Below are positions 12,498 through 23,475 of a DNA stretch of 64,000 bases, in pieces (positions within the stretch are counted from its first letter, which is position 1; each line of letters opens with the position of its first letter). The stretch spans positions 62,001-126,000 of the forward strand of contig NJFT01000090.1 in the NCBI GenBank assembly GCA_002221725.1, given 5' to 3'. The notes beneath the pieces are model-generated. The model was not told the origin of the DNA and did no database searches. It worked only from the letters and a program-made list of their open reading frames with translations. The translations under genes and the position numbers were made by a program. The stretch comes from Scedosporium boydii. Its lineage: Eukaryota > Ascomycota > Sordariomycetes > Microascales > Microascaceae.

Positions 12498-13408
12498 GGT
12501 GATTGGGTTACGAGTTTGATTGTATTGGCAGGGGTTAATGGAACTCGAAGGAAAAAAAAAAAAATAAAAAATGAATTTCCCGGGAAAATACTTGCAAACT
12601 GGGCTTGGAATAGTATGCCTTGGAGCCGGCGCGACGCTTTTTTGTAACCAAAGAGGCACCCTCCTCCTCCTCCGTCCTTAATCGGTTCCCCGCATAATAC
12701 GGAGAAGCCGAACCTAGGGTTAATAAGTACCAGAAAAGTCATTATTGATGTATTTGCGGGTAAATATCGTTAAAGGTATATGAGAGGACAATCTGCCTTC
12801 CGAGTGCAGCGGAAGCACTCGGGTTGACTTTCCGACCCCTGTACCAAAATATGGAGGTCATGGATGGAGACTGGGTTTAACACGAACAAAAATGGTCATG
12901 CAAAGGTGGTGTGTGGACGGGCCTATGGAGCAGGGGATTTTCTCCAAAAGCGAATGTGGCGATAATGCTCGTATTGCGACAATATGGATTACCCCTAAGT
13001 TGTAATCTTGCCCGTATGGTCTTGGGAGATGGTTGCAGCCGGATTCTCTCGCCGATCGGCAACGGTTCCGAGGAGAGCCAGAGGTAACGTGCCGAATACG
13101 GGCCGGCTTTGAGTGCCGGAGATGTTTCGGCTGTGTTTAGCCAGGGCCCTCAGAGGAACGGGCTGGGACGGAACGGCCAGGATAAACGCAACAAGGATTG
13201 AGATAAATAGAACAAGGAAACAGTTCACCACGTAAATTGATGACCGAGTACGGAATCCTCCTGACAGCCTTCAGTTCCCGACCGGGGAACACCAGTACAG
13301 TCCTGCATTTCCTTCCATTACCTCCTCCTACATCGTCAAGTATATTCTACCTCTCGACGATCTAGATTAAAATACTACTTCTATTTTGATAGCCTAACGA
13401 GCAGCACG
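12498..13408. other. Divergent promoter between oxidase and hydratase genes
   Basis: The amine oxidase gene reads left and the hydratase gene reads right from this 0.9-kb region, so it may be a shared control region. It includes an A-rich run at 12552-12566. No gene is recognised in it. Confidence 0.55.
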
Positions 13409-14191
13409 ATGGACCGTTCAGATCTACACAAAATCGCTGAGGCCCTCCACACGGCCCGGCTCACGAACATACCTATCCCTCCTCCCTCCCAAAAATACCC
13501 CAACCTCAATCCTGATGGCGCCTTCGAGGTCCAGAAGATCAGCGTCCAACTAGGCATCAAGAATGGAGACCGCCTGGTAGGATACAAACTCGGCAACATT
13601 GCGAAGGTGATGCAGGATGCTTTTGGCCTCGACCGCCCCGATTACGGATTTCTTATGGCGAGCACTTTTGCGTACGAGGGCACAAAGCTGGAGCTCAGCA
13701 AGTTCATAAAGCCTTACGTTGAGCTGGAGCCGGCGTTTGTCCTCAAGGCACCCCTAAAAGGCCCTAATGTCACAGTCGCGGATGTCATGAGCGCCATCGA
13801 CTATGCGATTCCCGCTGTCGAGATTATCGACTCTAGAGTCCAGAATTGGGCGATTGGTCTAGAGGACACCCTCGCTGACAACGGATCGACCGGCGCTGTT
13901 ATACTCGGCGGGACTCCTCGGAGGCTGACGGAGCTGAACTTGAGCAATACGCGCGGGTACCTGAAGTCAAACGGTATCGAGATCATGTCGGGAAATACTT
14001 CGAATATTCTGGGCAACCCTATATCCGCCGTCGCTTGGCTTGTCAATCGCTTGGCTGGGTATGACGTGGAGTTCTTGCCCGGACAGGTAGTGTTACCAGG
14101 CAGTTGTCTACAGGCCATGCCGGTCGAAGGGCCAGGCCACTGGTCATGTACTTACGAGGGCTGGGGAACGGTTGAATTTGACATGGTCTAA
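13409..14191 (+). CDS. 2-oxopent-4-enoate hydratase / 4-oxalocrotonate decarboxylase-like enzyme
   Basis: An intronless 260-aa gene, the usual length for this branch of the fumarylacetoacetase-like superfamily. The N-terminal helical part (KIAEALHTARLTNIPIPP) resembles the MhpD/DmpH type. Next comes GYKLGNIAKVMQDAFGLDRPDYGFLMAS, then the metal-binding stretch VELEPAFVL (where such enzymes place E-x-E ligands) and VEIIDSRVQNW. The end GPGHWSCTYEGWGTVEF matches the typical closing strand. Known members hydrate 2-hydroxypentadienoate or decarboxylate oxalocrotonate in meta-cleavage of aromatics. It starts divergently from the amine oxidase, suggesting that the pathway may lead through a 2-oxo-enoic acid. 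Which of the two reactions it performs cannot be read from sequence. Confidence 0.82.
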   Translation: MDRSDLHKIAEALHTARLTNIPIPPPSQKYPNLNPDGAFEVQKISVQLGIKNGDRLVGYKLGNIAKVMQDAFGLDRPDYGFLMASTFAYEGTKLELSKFIKPYVELEPAFVLKAPLKGPNVTVADVMSAIDYAIPAVEIIDSRVQNWAIGLEDTLADNGSTGAVILGGTPRRLTELNLSNTRGYLKSNGIEIMSGNTSNILGNPISAVAWLVNRLAGYDVEFLPGQVVLPGSCLQAMPVEGPGHWSCTYEGWGTVEFDMV

Positions 14192-14923
14192 CAGGATGAA
14201 GGTCAAAAGAAGTGGTAATGATGCGATGGCTAGGTCAGTTTTTAGATGGATATTTTCCTGCAGGATTCGAAAGTAGACGCAAAGGGTTTCCCATCAGCGA
14301 AACAGGGTCGTTCGGCTACATATAGAAATGAGAGCGTCACTTGTTGTACGTTATCGATGCACATATGCTGTGGGGAATTGTCCAGATATCCCTGAATTCC
14401 CCACCCCCCTGGCCAGAGTGCCGTTTCCAATCCAATCCTCGAATATAAGGCACCGCGTGGGGATCCATCTGTCCTACCTAGGACAGGCTTCAACCTGGCT
14501 ACCCCGCATGTGCAATTCCGAACCCTATCTTGCCAGTGACATTGCATGTAGTCTATTTCTGTAGGAAGGCAAGCCCTCTCTGATGTTCCTCAATGTCCCA
14601 GCACAGCTGGCCAACGCAATACAGTGGACTGATATTCGAATGTACGGGGTCTGGGGTAATGAAACCTCCACTACAGGAACGGAGAGACTAGAGGAGGTAG
14701 GTGTGGAGAAGCCATCAATGATCCCCGCACCTTCCAAGTTTGGCGACTTGCGCCCCCTTTAGTGTATGTAAACTGCGGCTGATCTACTTCGTACTGATCT
14801 GCCTTCCCCCCGTTTTTCCTTTCCTCTTCCTCCGCTAGTGTTTCTCTCACCAGGTGGAAAACAGCGAGGAAAAAAAAAACTCGAGCGTCTTTCGGGCAGT
14901 CTTTCCAGGGCTAGGATAATCTT
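14192..14923. other. Intergenic region before the Zn2Cys6 regulator
   Basis: No gene recognised. It holds the hydratase 3' flank and the promoter of the regulator, with pyrimidine-rich stretches at 14800-14835. Confidence 0.5.
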
Positions 14924-17642
14924 ATGGAGGCAGACATGCAGTCCCAGCCTCGAAAGACGCGGAGAACCGCGAATGCGTAAGTCGGGACCTTTCCTACTCT
15001 TCGAATTGTTGCAGACGTTATTTCACCGTTGCTGACTCAGTGTGTCCTGCCTTCTTCTACGAAGTAGTTGTGTCCACTGCCGTCAGAGCAAAATCAAGTG
15101 CTCCGGTGACGATCCTTGCTCCAATTGCCAACGACGAGCAATCAAGTGTCGTTATGCGGACGGCAACACCAGAGTTGTCATCTCGGAAAGGTAACTTGGT
15201 TAGCCGTTGCCACAACGTCCGTTCCCGGGCAGGCAATTCGGTGACTCTAGATTCTAACACAGTCCCCAGATACTTGAGGGAGTTGCAAAGGCTATCGCAG
15301 GCACAGCAACAGTCGTCTCCCACTCAGTCCTTAAGTCCGAAGAAACCTGTCAACCTTCATTTACAACAAACTGTAGGCAGCGATGGAGGTTCAACTTTCG
15401 TCCCAGACGAGCCTCCCGCGTATGAAGCCATCAACAGCGCATTAAATATCTGGACCAGCCCCTTCACTTCCCCTTCAACCACCATCCAGAACACACATAA
15501 CAACCGGCGCAAATGGAGTGAGTAACACTATGCATGCCCTCTCGCGGACTGATTATTTATTTTAATTTTTTTTTTATGTTATCTGGCTAACAACGACGGC
15601 AATAATGGTAACAGTCTGGCTAGCCCCGTCGTCCACCTGGTCCTTCGCAGTCCGTCTGACCCGCCTATTGACTGACAAGCTTCAGATCCAAGTCCCTAGC
15701 GATACTCCTTGCTGCTTTGGCAGAATCGCATATAGCCTTACATGGAGCCCATGTGTGAAGGATAGCCCTCTTGATATCAGCGGGCTGCCCCCGATAGATC
15801 ATGCCCTCTACCTTTTCAACACCGTCAAGTTCCATCTCAGCCAGCATTGGCGCTTCGCCGACGATGCGGAGTTCATTAGTCACGTTTATAAGTTTTACAA
15901 CGGTAACTCCCAAGAGATGGCAACCGATTCACGCCTCTGGTTTGTCAAATTCCTTCTTATCCTGGCTTTTGGCAAAGCCTTCCTGTCAAAATCCAGAGAT
16001 CCCCGCGAGCCCCCCGGTTCCAAATTTTTCGTCCGCGCCATGTCCCTGATACCCGATCACGCTTCGATGTGGAAAGACAGTCTACTCGCCATCGAAATCC
16101 TGGTGCTGGCCGGGTTATACCTATATTCAATCGACCACAGAGAAACGGGTCATGTCTACGTTAGGTTCTTTTTTTTTTTTTTTTTTTTTTTTTCCCCTCT
16201 CTCTTCATCCTTCACCTCGTTTCTGTTCATCACTTACAAAGTCAACTCCGCTAACTTGATATGACTTGGCAGGTTGGCCAAGCGACGAGGATAGCACAGC
16301 TGGAGGGGCTGCACACTAACCTTCCAGAGGACGAACTCGGCTCGGAGACTGTAGCCCGTTGTCGCGCGCTGTGGTGGAACTTGTGCATAATAGACCGACA
16401 TCTGTCCTCGTGCTTAGGCATCCCGATTGTCATGGCCGACGGTGACGTGACGGCGTTAGTGGGGCCGCTCCGCACTGGATCCCAGCAAGATACTGTTCTC
16501 AGTTTGCAAATTAAACTGTCGAATCTCTTGTCTGTGATTCTAAGCAGTATGTTGCCGCGTTCTTCGTTCAACAAAACCAAATTTGGAGACTGAACGCTGA
16601 CGAGTCTCCGGCGAAAGGCATATACAGGACGGAAAAGACACAACTCGGCGTGTTCCTCGAACGGACGCGGGCAATTCTTCAGGCAATGGCCGGGCACGCC
16701 CAGGAAATTGAAAGCATATTCCACGTCAATTTTCCAAACTCTGTGGAGACAATGCCAAGAGGCACACGCCACGTCACTTTGATATACCACCAGGTGCGTC
16801 GGATTTCTTTCCTTTATTCCATTGGTACACAAATTTTGACTTTTTTTTTATTTTTTTTTTTCTTGCAAGTGTGTCATTGTTGCAACAAGGCCGCTTCTTC
16901 TATCGCTCCTTAAGGAGCAATTGGAAAGGCTCAACCGGGGTGATGACGAGGATTGGCATAGCGTCCTGGACTTAACATCGACGCTCATCTCCACGGGTAT
17001 CAAGTCAGCTGTGAAAACGCTCCAGATACTGTCTGACGAAGACGGTCTGCTCGGTAAGTGGGGAAATCCCCAGAGCTAACTTACCACTTGGAATCTGATA
17101 TTCTAAGACTGAGCGATGCGCAACTAGAAGTTTTTCTGCCCTTCGATCTCGAATTCTGCTACATCGCTGGACTACATCTTATCATGGCCAACACGGTATT
17201 CCCGGACCTCACAGACAGCCAGGGGTACAAGGAAGTTGCACTTGCAATCCTCGACGAGATGATTAACAAGGGAAACAGGGTTGCCGCCTTGCGGAAAGAG
17301 GAGTTGATCCACCTCTCATCGCTCTGCGAGGAACTAATGGGACGATACAAACGCCAAGGTCTCCAAGCTTTGACTCTATCTGCCCCAGAAGTGAGACACG
17401 AAATGGTGACTGATGTGGCCAATATCGCGTCTCCAGGACCGCAGAAAGCTACTGCCGTATCTACACTCGACACGGTGGAATTTGATGTGGTGAGCGAAGA
17501 TTTGTCACCATCGGAAGATTTTGGCCAGCAGCTGGCGAGCGACTTCGACTTTCTGGACAATATCGGTATTTCGTCCTGCGAGTTTCTGGCCATCGCGGAC
17601 CAGATTGGAAGTCAGGAGATTTTGCCCTATAGTATCATGTAA
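14924..17642 (+). CDS. Zn2Cys6 transcription factor with fungal-specific TF domain
   Basis: Eight exons: join(14924..14976, 15068..15190, 15270..15517, 15615..16159, 16273..16546, 16618..16793, 16870..17053, 17128..17642), 705 aa, all phases closing. Exon 1 joins exon 2 inside the zinc cluster, giving ACVHCRQSKIKC then SGDDPCSNCQRRAIKC, a perfect CX2CX6CX5CX2CX6C. The middle region has YVGQATRIAQLEGLH and RCRALWWNLCIIDRH, the conserved core of the fungal transcription factor regulatory domain. The third-last junction rebuilds VTLIYHQCVIVATRPLLL, and the last joins LLEVFLPFDLEFCYIAGLHL. Intron 4 contains a run of 25 T. The gene reads away from the hydratase and is the only regulator in this block, so it is the natural candidate activator of the amine/keto-acid genes. 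Confidence 0.88.
16160..16272 (+). other. Intron 4 of the regulator, with T25 tract
   Basis: A GTTAGG donor at 16160 and a GGCAG acceptor ending at 16272 bound this 113-nt intron. A run of 25 T from about 16169 makes an exceptionally long polypyrimidine tract. Length slippage here would not alter the protein. Confidence 0.75.
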
Positions 17643-18749
17643 AGATAGTTTATTCCAGAACGGAGGAAGGCTATACCGGGACATGGGGAAGTCAGACTAG
17701 GCTCACATCTTAGACGCAGTAGCCAGAATCAGCGTATTCACGTCCCCAATCTGAAATCTTGACTTTTATATTTATTATCGTGCGTTTTGACCGTCTGGCT
17801 AGTCGTGAGTACCCACTTTAGCGGGTGCTGCGGCTTCGCCACAGCGACCTAAACTAAGTTTACATAAAGGGGCCGCGGCATGGGTACATACTGGACCCCA
17901 CCTCTAAACACGAGATAATAAACTAATAAGGTCCGCTCTGGACTCTTCATCACGTGACTGCTAGCAGTGCATAACACTTAGTTTAATATTAAACTTATTA
18001 AACTACATTCATTCACACTTTCAGCTGCTCTTAACAATATTGTCCCCTTGTACGACTTTTGTGGACTGAAAGCTAGCATTTTCATCATGTACGAATATGG
18101 CCTCTTGGATCCAAATAAGCAAGAAATCCGTCTTCTTGCTGTATTAGAAAATCAGGTGCAATGTCACGTGAATGGTAATCATGCGCCGTGTATCCCAACA
18201 AATGTGGCTTTCGAGACTTCCCCATGCTCGAGTAGCAGAAACAGGATCCCATTTCAACATCGCATACGAAGTAAAGATTACCTAAAAATAGTCGCTACGG
18301 CGTCGCTTGCCTCCACTAGTAATCACCCCTAGCACGAAGTAAACTTAGTTCAGGCCCTGCTGACCTCGCGACCTGGATTACTTGGCTTGGCCGCATTGCT
18401 ATTTCCCTTGATCGTCCGCAAAAAAAGCAGGTAGGTATCCCATCGTAATGCTCGCTGGTTCTTGTCACTTAATTATCACTTTATGAGTCTCGAAAAGGGA
18501 GGTGATAGACCCACAGCAAGTCTAGTCCCCGCACATTGACGCGTCCACCTTATTCGTCCATGACACCAAGGGGCCAGCGTCGTATCAGAGAGAGGATGGT
18601 TCGATGCAAGCCCGCAGGTCTAACCCTCCATATCCGTCCGCTCATTGGAAAAAGGCACGACGCCCCCTCCTGTTCTTTCTCACAACACCGCCCCTTCCCC
18701 CGTCCTCCGTACAATCTACCTTTTTCCCCACTACTCTGCAAATAGTAGG
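17643..18749. other. Intergenic region
   Basis: No gene recognised. Several short AT-rich stretches (17960-18010) and a pyrimidine-rich run just before 18750 that suits a promoter of the methyltransferase gene. Confidence 0.5.
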
Positions 18750-20294
18750 ATGGCGGATGATAAGACGGAAAAGTCGCCTCCCGGCTCAAAGCCGTCCTCG
18801 CCCCCGCGAAACTCCAAGTCCCCCCCCAGCTCAAAACCGTCCAGCCCGCCCGCCGCAATCGACCCGGCAGCCCTGAGCCCTACCGGAATCCTGCCGGCCG
18901 AGCATTGGACGCAGGTGGGCTAAAGAATTTGCACATGGTCTGCCATGGCCTTGCTCTGACTCTTAGCTTCTAGCAACCGGTTGAAGACGATGACGAGTCG
19001 CTGCTCGGGGAGTCTGTCAATACGTCGACTGCCTCCATCTCGTCGAGCATTCTGAACTATCGTACTATCCACGGGCGGCGGTACCATAGCGAGGTCGGAA
19101 ATGCCTCATACTGGTAGTGTTGTCCAAACTCCGGCAGTAGGCTTGCAGTCGCCTTGGCTAATTTCATGCCCAATCCAGGGGTTCAAATGACGAGCAGCAG
19201 AATGAGTCCATGGACATCAAGTATGCACGGACCTCCTCGGCTCTTACGACATCTTTTGGGGTTTCGCTGACTGTCGCCCAAGTCACTACGCGCTAACGCT
19301 CGGTATCGGCGATAAACTGTTCCTGGCGCCTCTTGACAAGAATAAGGTCCAGGTAGAGTGCCCCATCTTGCCCCATCGTCAATGTCCGCCCTCTAACATC
19401 CTTCGTAGCGTGTCCTCGATGTTGGAACAGGAACCGGTATTTGGGCAATGTGTGTCAGCTTTCAACTCTCATTGAGGCGGCTAGACTAATCGCAACGCCA
19501 GCGACTTTGCGGATGAATTTCCGGAGGCAGAGGTAGTCGGGACCGACATCTCCCCCATTCAGCCTAGCTGGGTCCCGCCAAATCTCAAGTTGTGAGTTAA
19601 CTGCGACCGTAACGATCGATACAAGCAATGTGCACTATCGTAGCGAGAGCTAAACAGCCCCTGGCAGCGAAATCGAGGACTGCACGCGCGATTGGACATT
19701 CAACCCCGAGTCCTTTGACTATGTGCACCTCCGCTGGCTTACAGGAAGTATACCCGATTGGCACACTCTCTTTGCAGAAGCCTTTAATGCGACCAAACCC
19801 GGAGGCTGGGTCGAAAGCCACGAGCCATCGTCTATTGTCAGGAGCGACCACGCAACGATTAGGGATGAATCTGCACTAGGCCAATGGCCAAAGATTTTCC
19901 ACGAGGGGGGGAAGATTATTGGGCGTACTTTTAAGGCTGTGGAGGATGATTCGCAGAGAAAGGCGATGGAAGCCGCTGGATTTGTCGATATCCAGGAGTA
20001 CACCTACAAGGTCGGTCCAATCTTTCCTGGAAATCTACATTTTCATGCTGACCGTGTTGATAGAACCCGATGGGGAGCTGGCCGAAAGACCCGGTATTAA
20101 AGGAGATAGGCAACGTGACTATGGCAGCTCTGGGGGGAGACATCGAGGGCTACGTCCTTTTCATGGCGAGTACTCTTGGCTGGACAAGGGAGGAGATCCA
20201 GGTCTACATTGCGCACGTTCGGCGAGAGTTGCAGTCGGGCAAGTATTACCCGTACTACTGGCAAAAGGTTGTATGGGGTCGGAAGCCCGAGTGA
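18750..20294 (+). CDS. LaeA-like SAM-dependent methyltransferase
   Basis: Eight exons: join(18750..18914, 18974..19113, 19179..19220, 19283..19352, 19409..19449, 19502..19591, 19668..20010, 20064..20294), 373 aa, every phase closing. The N-terminal ~55 residues are a Pro/Ser/Lys-rich disordered tail containing the imperfect repeat GSKPSSPP. Then come [15 protein letters not shown] and SAM motif [17 protein letters not shown], which only appears after splicing two short exons. Next are [15 protein letters not shown], the acidic IEDCTRDW and [15 protein letters not shown], and a final [13 protein letters not shown]. These are the hallmarks of the LaeA/TAM-domain methyltransferases, whose members influence secondary metabolism or modify small molecules. 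Domain order and length are complete. Whether it is a global regulator or a cluster enzyme is not decidable here; fungal genomes hold many paralogues. Confidence 0.88.
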
Positions 20295-20815
20295 TGGGTG
20301 GCATCTCACCGACACTTACGAATATTCTCCTTCTATCTGAACACCGAAGGTTCTTGTAAACACGCTAACGTGCGATTCGCAAGACGAGATGACGCCAATG
20401 AAAAGATGTTAGCTTGACGGGAAAGACCGAGATGTACGGAAAGGTCTAAAGGACACCTCCGTCGCAATAAGCCCAGGGCGTCGGGAGGCCGCTCTTAGAT
20501 AAACGAGAAAATAAGAGAAAGAGATCTCGTAAAAGATAATATTTCTTTACTAGTGTAGTAAAGACTAGCAATGCTGGACGCGAATACTGAACAAACTGTC
20601 TGTCCTGACGGAATTCCAAACTCAAAATATCCTCTAATGCCATCATTACCGAAGGCTTTCTCTTTGCTTCGTACGATCACGAAGATATGTAGGTGGAGAG
20701 ACTCATAAATATGTGGTGTTCTTCGATGGGTACATGAATAGGATGTTAATTAGCTCTGCCCGTCACGCTCAGAGCCAGACCTAGCGGTATTTTCAAGTAT
20801 CCAATCTCTATCTAT
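20295..20815. other. Short convergent intergenic region
   Basis: It lies between the 3' ends of the methyltransferase and the dehydrogenase. Nothing recognisable. Confidence 0.5.
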
Positions 20816-21896
20816 CTACTGCATCGTCACGTCCAAAATTTGCTTCATTTTGTCGTCTCGATCCTTCAACTGACTCTCACCCAAGACCCCATATGCCCCT
20901 TCGACCTGCTTCACCAGCTTCTCCTGCCAATCCCCTTCGCCGAGGTTTACCTTCCCTGCATCATCCCAACATGCTTGCACCGTTCCGCCGATCTTATCAA
21001 AAAAGACCCCCAGTCCCTGTCCGGCCCCTCCTCCGGCGTGGTAGCTCCAGAATGGACCATGGACAGCCCATCGTGGTCCCAGGCTTTGCTCGACAATCCG
21101 GTCGATGTCGGCTGCGGATGCGACGCCCTGATCAACGAGATATGCGGCTTCGCGCAGTAAGGCCATAGCCAATCGATTGGCAACAAATCCCGTCACTTCC
21201 TTACGCAAGATGACGGGCTGTCGACCTCGCGAATTCCAATAGTCTAGAGTCCTTTGTACAAGTACATCCTCCTCCGTCTTCTCACCCGAGGTCGAGGCCT
21301 TATCCGCACCTGAGGTGGAGGTGACAAGTTCGAGGAGAGGCATGATATGCGGGGGATTGAAGGGATGCAATACGAGCAGTCTCCCTGGCTGCTGCATCAG
21401 GGCTCCCTGGGTGGACGCGGTAATCCCGGATGTACTCGTCCAGAATAGAGCCGATTTCGGAGCATTAGCCTCGATTTCAGCCCATATCTTCTGCTTGAAG
21501 GCTACATTCTCCGGCCCTTGCTCCTGCACGAGGTCGGCGTCTTTCACTGCGGCGGCCAGGGTCTCGGCAAGCACGAGTTGCCCGGATTCTAGCAGCGAAG
21601 ATACGGTTGGGGCCGTTGCGTACGAAGCTTTTTGAGCAGTTGATGCCCAGACATTTGAGAGGTAGCCTAAAGAAGAGATCACCTTGTCGGTTAAATGGCT
21701 CAGGGCATGAGTAGGCCTTGGGCGACTTACCCGGTAGAGTCTCATCGATATACTCCTTTAATTGAGGCCGAGGGTCATAGATGCTAACTCTTGTTTTCCC
21801 TCCCGATGCAGATATTGTCATGAGGTGCAGAGCTGCAAATGACAACCCGATGGTTCCGGTGCCAATAAGGGCGGCATTGTATTCATAGTCAGGCAT
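20816..21896 (-). CDS. 3-hydroxyacyl-CoA dehydrogenase family protein (lambda-crystallin/carnitine dehydrogenase-like)
   Basis: Two exons, complement of join(20816..21666, 21731..21896), 338 aa, with a 64-nt intron (GTAAGT/TAG). The N-terminus carries the NAD-binding motif ALIGTGTIGLSFAALHL. A second conserved block is LLVLHPFNPPHIMPLLELV, with the catalytic His-Pro-Phe-Asn-Pro of this family, then VTGFVANRLAMALLREAAYL, and a C-terminal half with GPRWAVHGPFWSYHAGGG, characteristic of short fungal members related to lambda-crystallin and carnitine dehydrogenase rather than the long fatty-acid oxidation enzymes. It oxidises a 3-hydroxy acid or similar alcohol with NAD. It faces the methyltransferase tail to tail; no shared pathway is evident, though a hydroxy-acid step would fit the catabolic block to its left. 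Confidence 0.85.
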
Positions 21897-22689
21897 AGTG
21901 GCTAGACAAATGCGTTAGCTTTGGAGCATTTCAACACTTGCAGGATTGCGGGATTGCAAAAGAAACCAACTTAAGTGCTATTCCGTAATATCTTCCTACA
22001 GACATGGGTCGGTTGTTGGTTGCTGGCTTGGGATGATGTATATGTTTGACGTAGATGAGGTGTTAAGATCCAAACGCGAACCACGTCATCTAAGCGAACC
22101 TCGGCTACCTTCCTTCCAGACTCTTCTGTGCTTGATGATCTAATCTCAACCAGATGGCCGAATTGGACCAATCAGCCGCAGCCCAACGTTGAAGTGAAGT
22201 TTATCGTTAGCACAGTTTAGTAACTTGACGACAAGGCCTATCATTAACGCCCAAAAAGAAAGAAGGATGAACGAAGGATAGAAAGGGGAAAATGGCCCAA
22301 ATGACGAACTTGATGTGAAGGAGATCCTTCTGGGTCGCCGTGAAGCCGTCTAGCTCGCGCGGCCATGGACTTCATTCGAAATTGGTGATGTGGGGACTAT
22401 ATGTTGGGGCAAATCAAGGATTGGAACGTTAGAACCTGTATCGATCAGGATCGGTGCTCGTGGTGCAGAGCTCGGGCCGTGTCCTTGTATCTCATGGTAA
22501 TGATCATCGAATCTCCGGACATGTCTCTACGCGTTGTTTACTTATCTGTCAACGTCACAAGTAATATAACAAATTCAGTAGGAGATGGGGGAGCAAGCTA
22601 ATTCTGGCTGACTGCAGAGAAATTCTATAATACCAGTTTCAGGCGCGGTCATCTAGGTTATGAAGTAGCTGGGAGAAGGTATAAACTAG
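21897..22689. other. Intergenic region
   Basis: No gene recognised; it includes the promoter of the leftward dehydrogenase. Confidence 0.5.
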
Positions 22690-23068
22690 TGTTACGATCC
22701 TAACACTCGCTCGTTGGCAGTATCAGGTAGATACAACTGGTGTCGGGCTCGTGGGTGCCTGTTATGAAGTAAGTGAGGCAGTAAAGTGGTATTCAAAAAA
22801 ATATTGGCAAGAAGTGTGTATTTAAGTGCGGGGGTGTAGTGTACTTGAAAGTAGACTAGATATATGGTGGAATCCATAGTTTTTTCTTCCAAGCTTTTCG
22901 AGGTGGTCGGAAGTCGTTCTTGACTGATCGGAGTGATTACAGGGGCGATCACCACTGATCGCCCGTCCCGTCCTCCGATCCGCATTTGTCTTTTTCTGTA
23001 CACGTCACCGCTCTGGGCCTACATAAGGTCGGCCCATGACAGGCTATGCCTTCCACCAACCTGTTACA
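22690..23068 (+). repeat. Solo-LTR-like repeat
   Basis: The stretch opens with TGTTACGATCC and closes with CCAACCTGTTACA, so it has TG...CA ends and a size (379 bp) fitting a Gypsy-type LTR. Its first ~90 bp recur in damaged form near 1030-1160, and its last ~50 bp (CGTCACCGC-TG-GCC...) resemble 26332-26375. No internal retrotransposon genes are next to it. Clean 5-bp target duplications are not seen at these exact ends (ACTAG occurs on the left and again inside GTGACTAGC some 25 bp beyond the right end), so the borders are provisional. Confidence 0.5.
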
Positions 23069-23475
23069 CTCTCCTTCAGGTGACTAGCTAGACTGGATCC
23101 TGTGGTCGCGGTCACCTCATTGCCTGCCCGTTCGAGGGATGTGCCAGGAAATTCGGAGCCTGGCGTCATGAACTGGGAGAATCATTTAAACTCACCAGCA
23201 TGTGGAGGGAACATGCCTGCTTTAAGTCTAAATGGCCAAGGAACGTGAACTACAGGTCAGGGTCCTAGAGGGATTCAGGAGACATCATTATCACCGGTTT
23301 GTTGATGAGAAGCGGTTGGTTGACTTCAAGAGAGCCATAGGGAGCACAGGCCATTGGCTCTATTATTTGCTGAGTCAGCTTGTTTGTTTGTTGATGGATT
23401 CTCTGTGTTCTTAAGTCGTGATGTGCAGATAAAATCCGATGATTCAAGTCACGTCGTCTCGAACAACGAAAGAAG

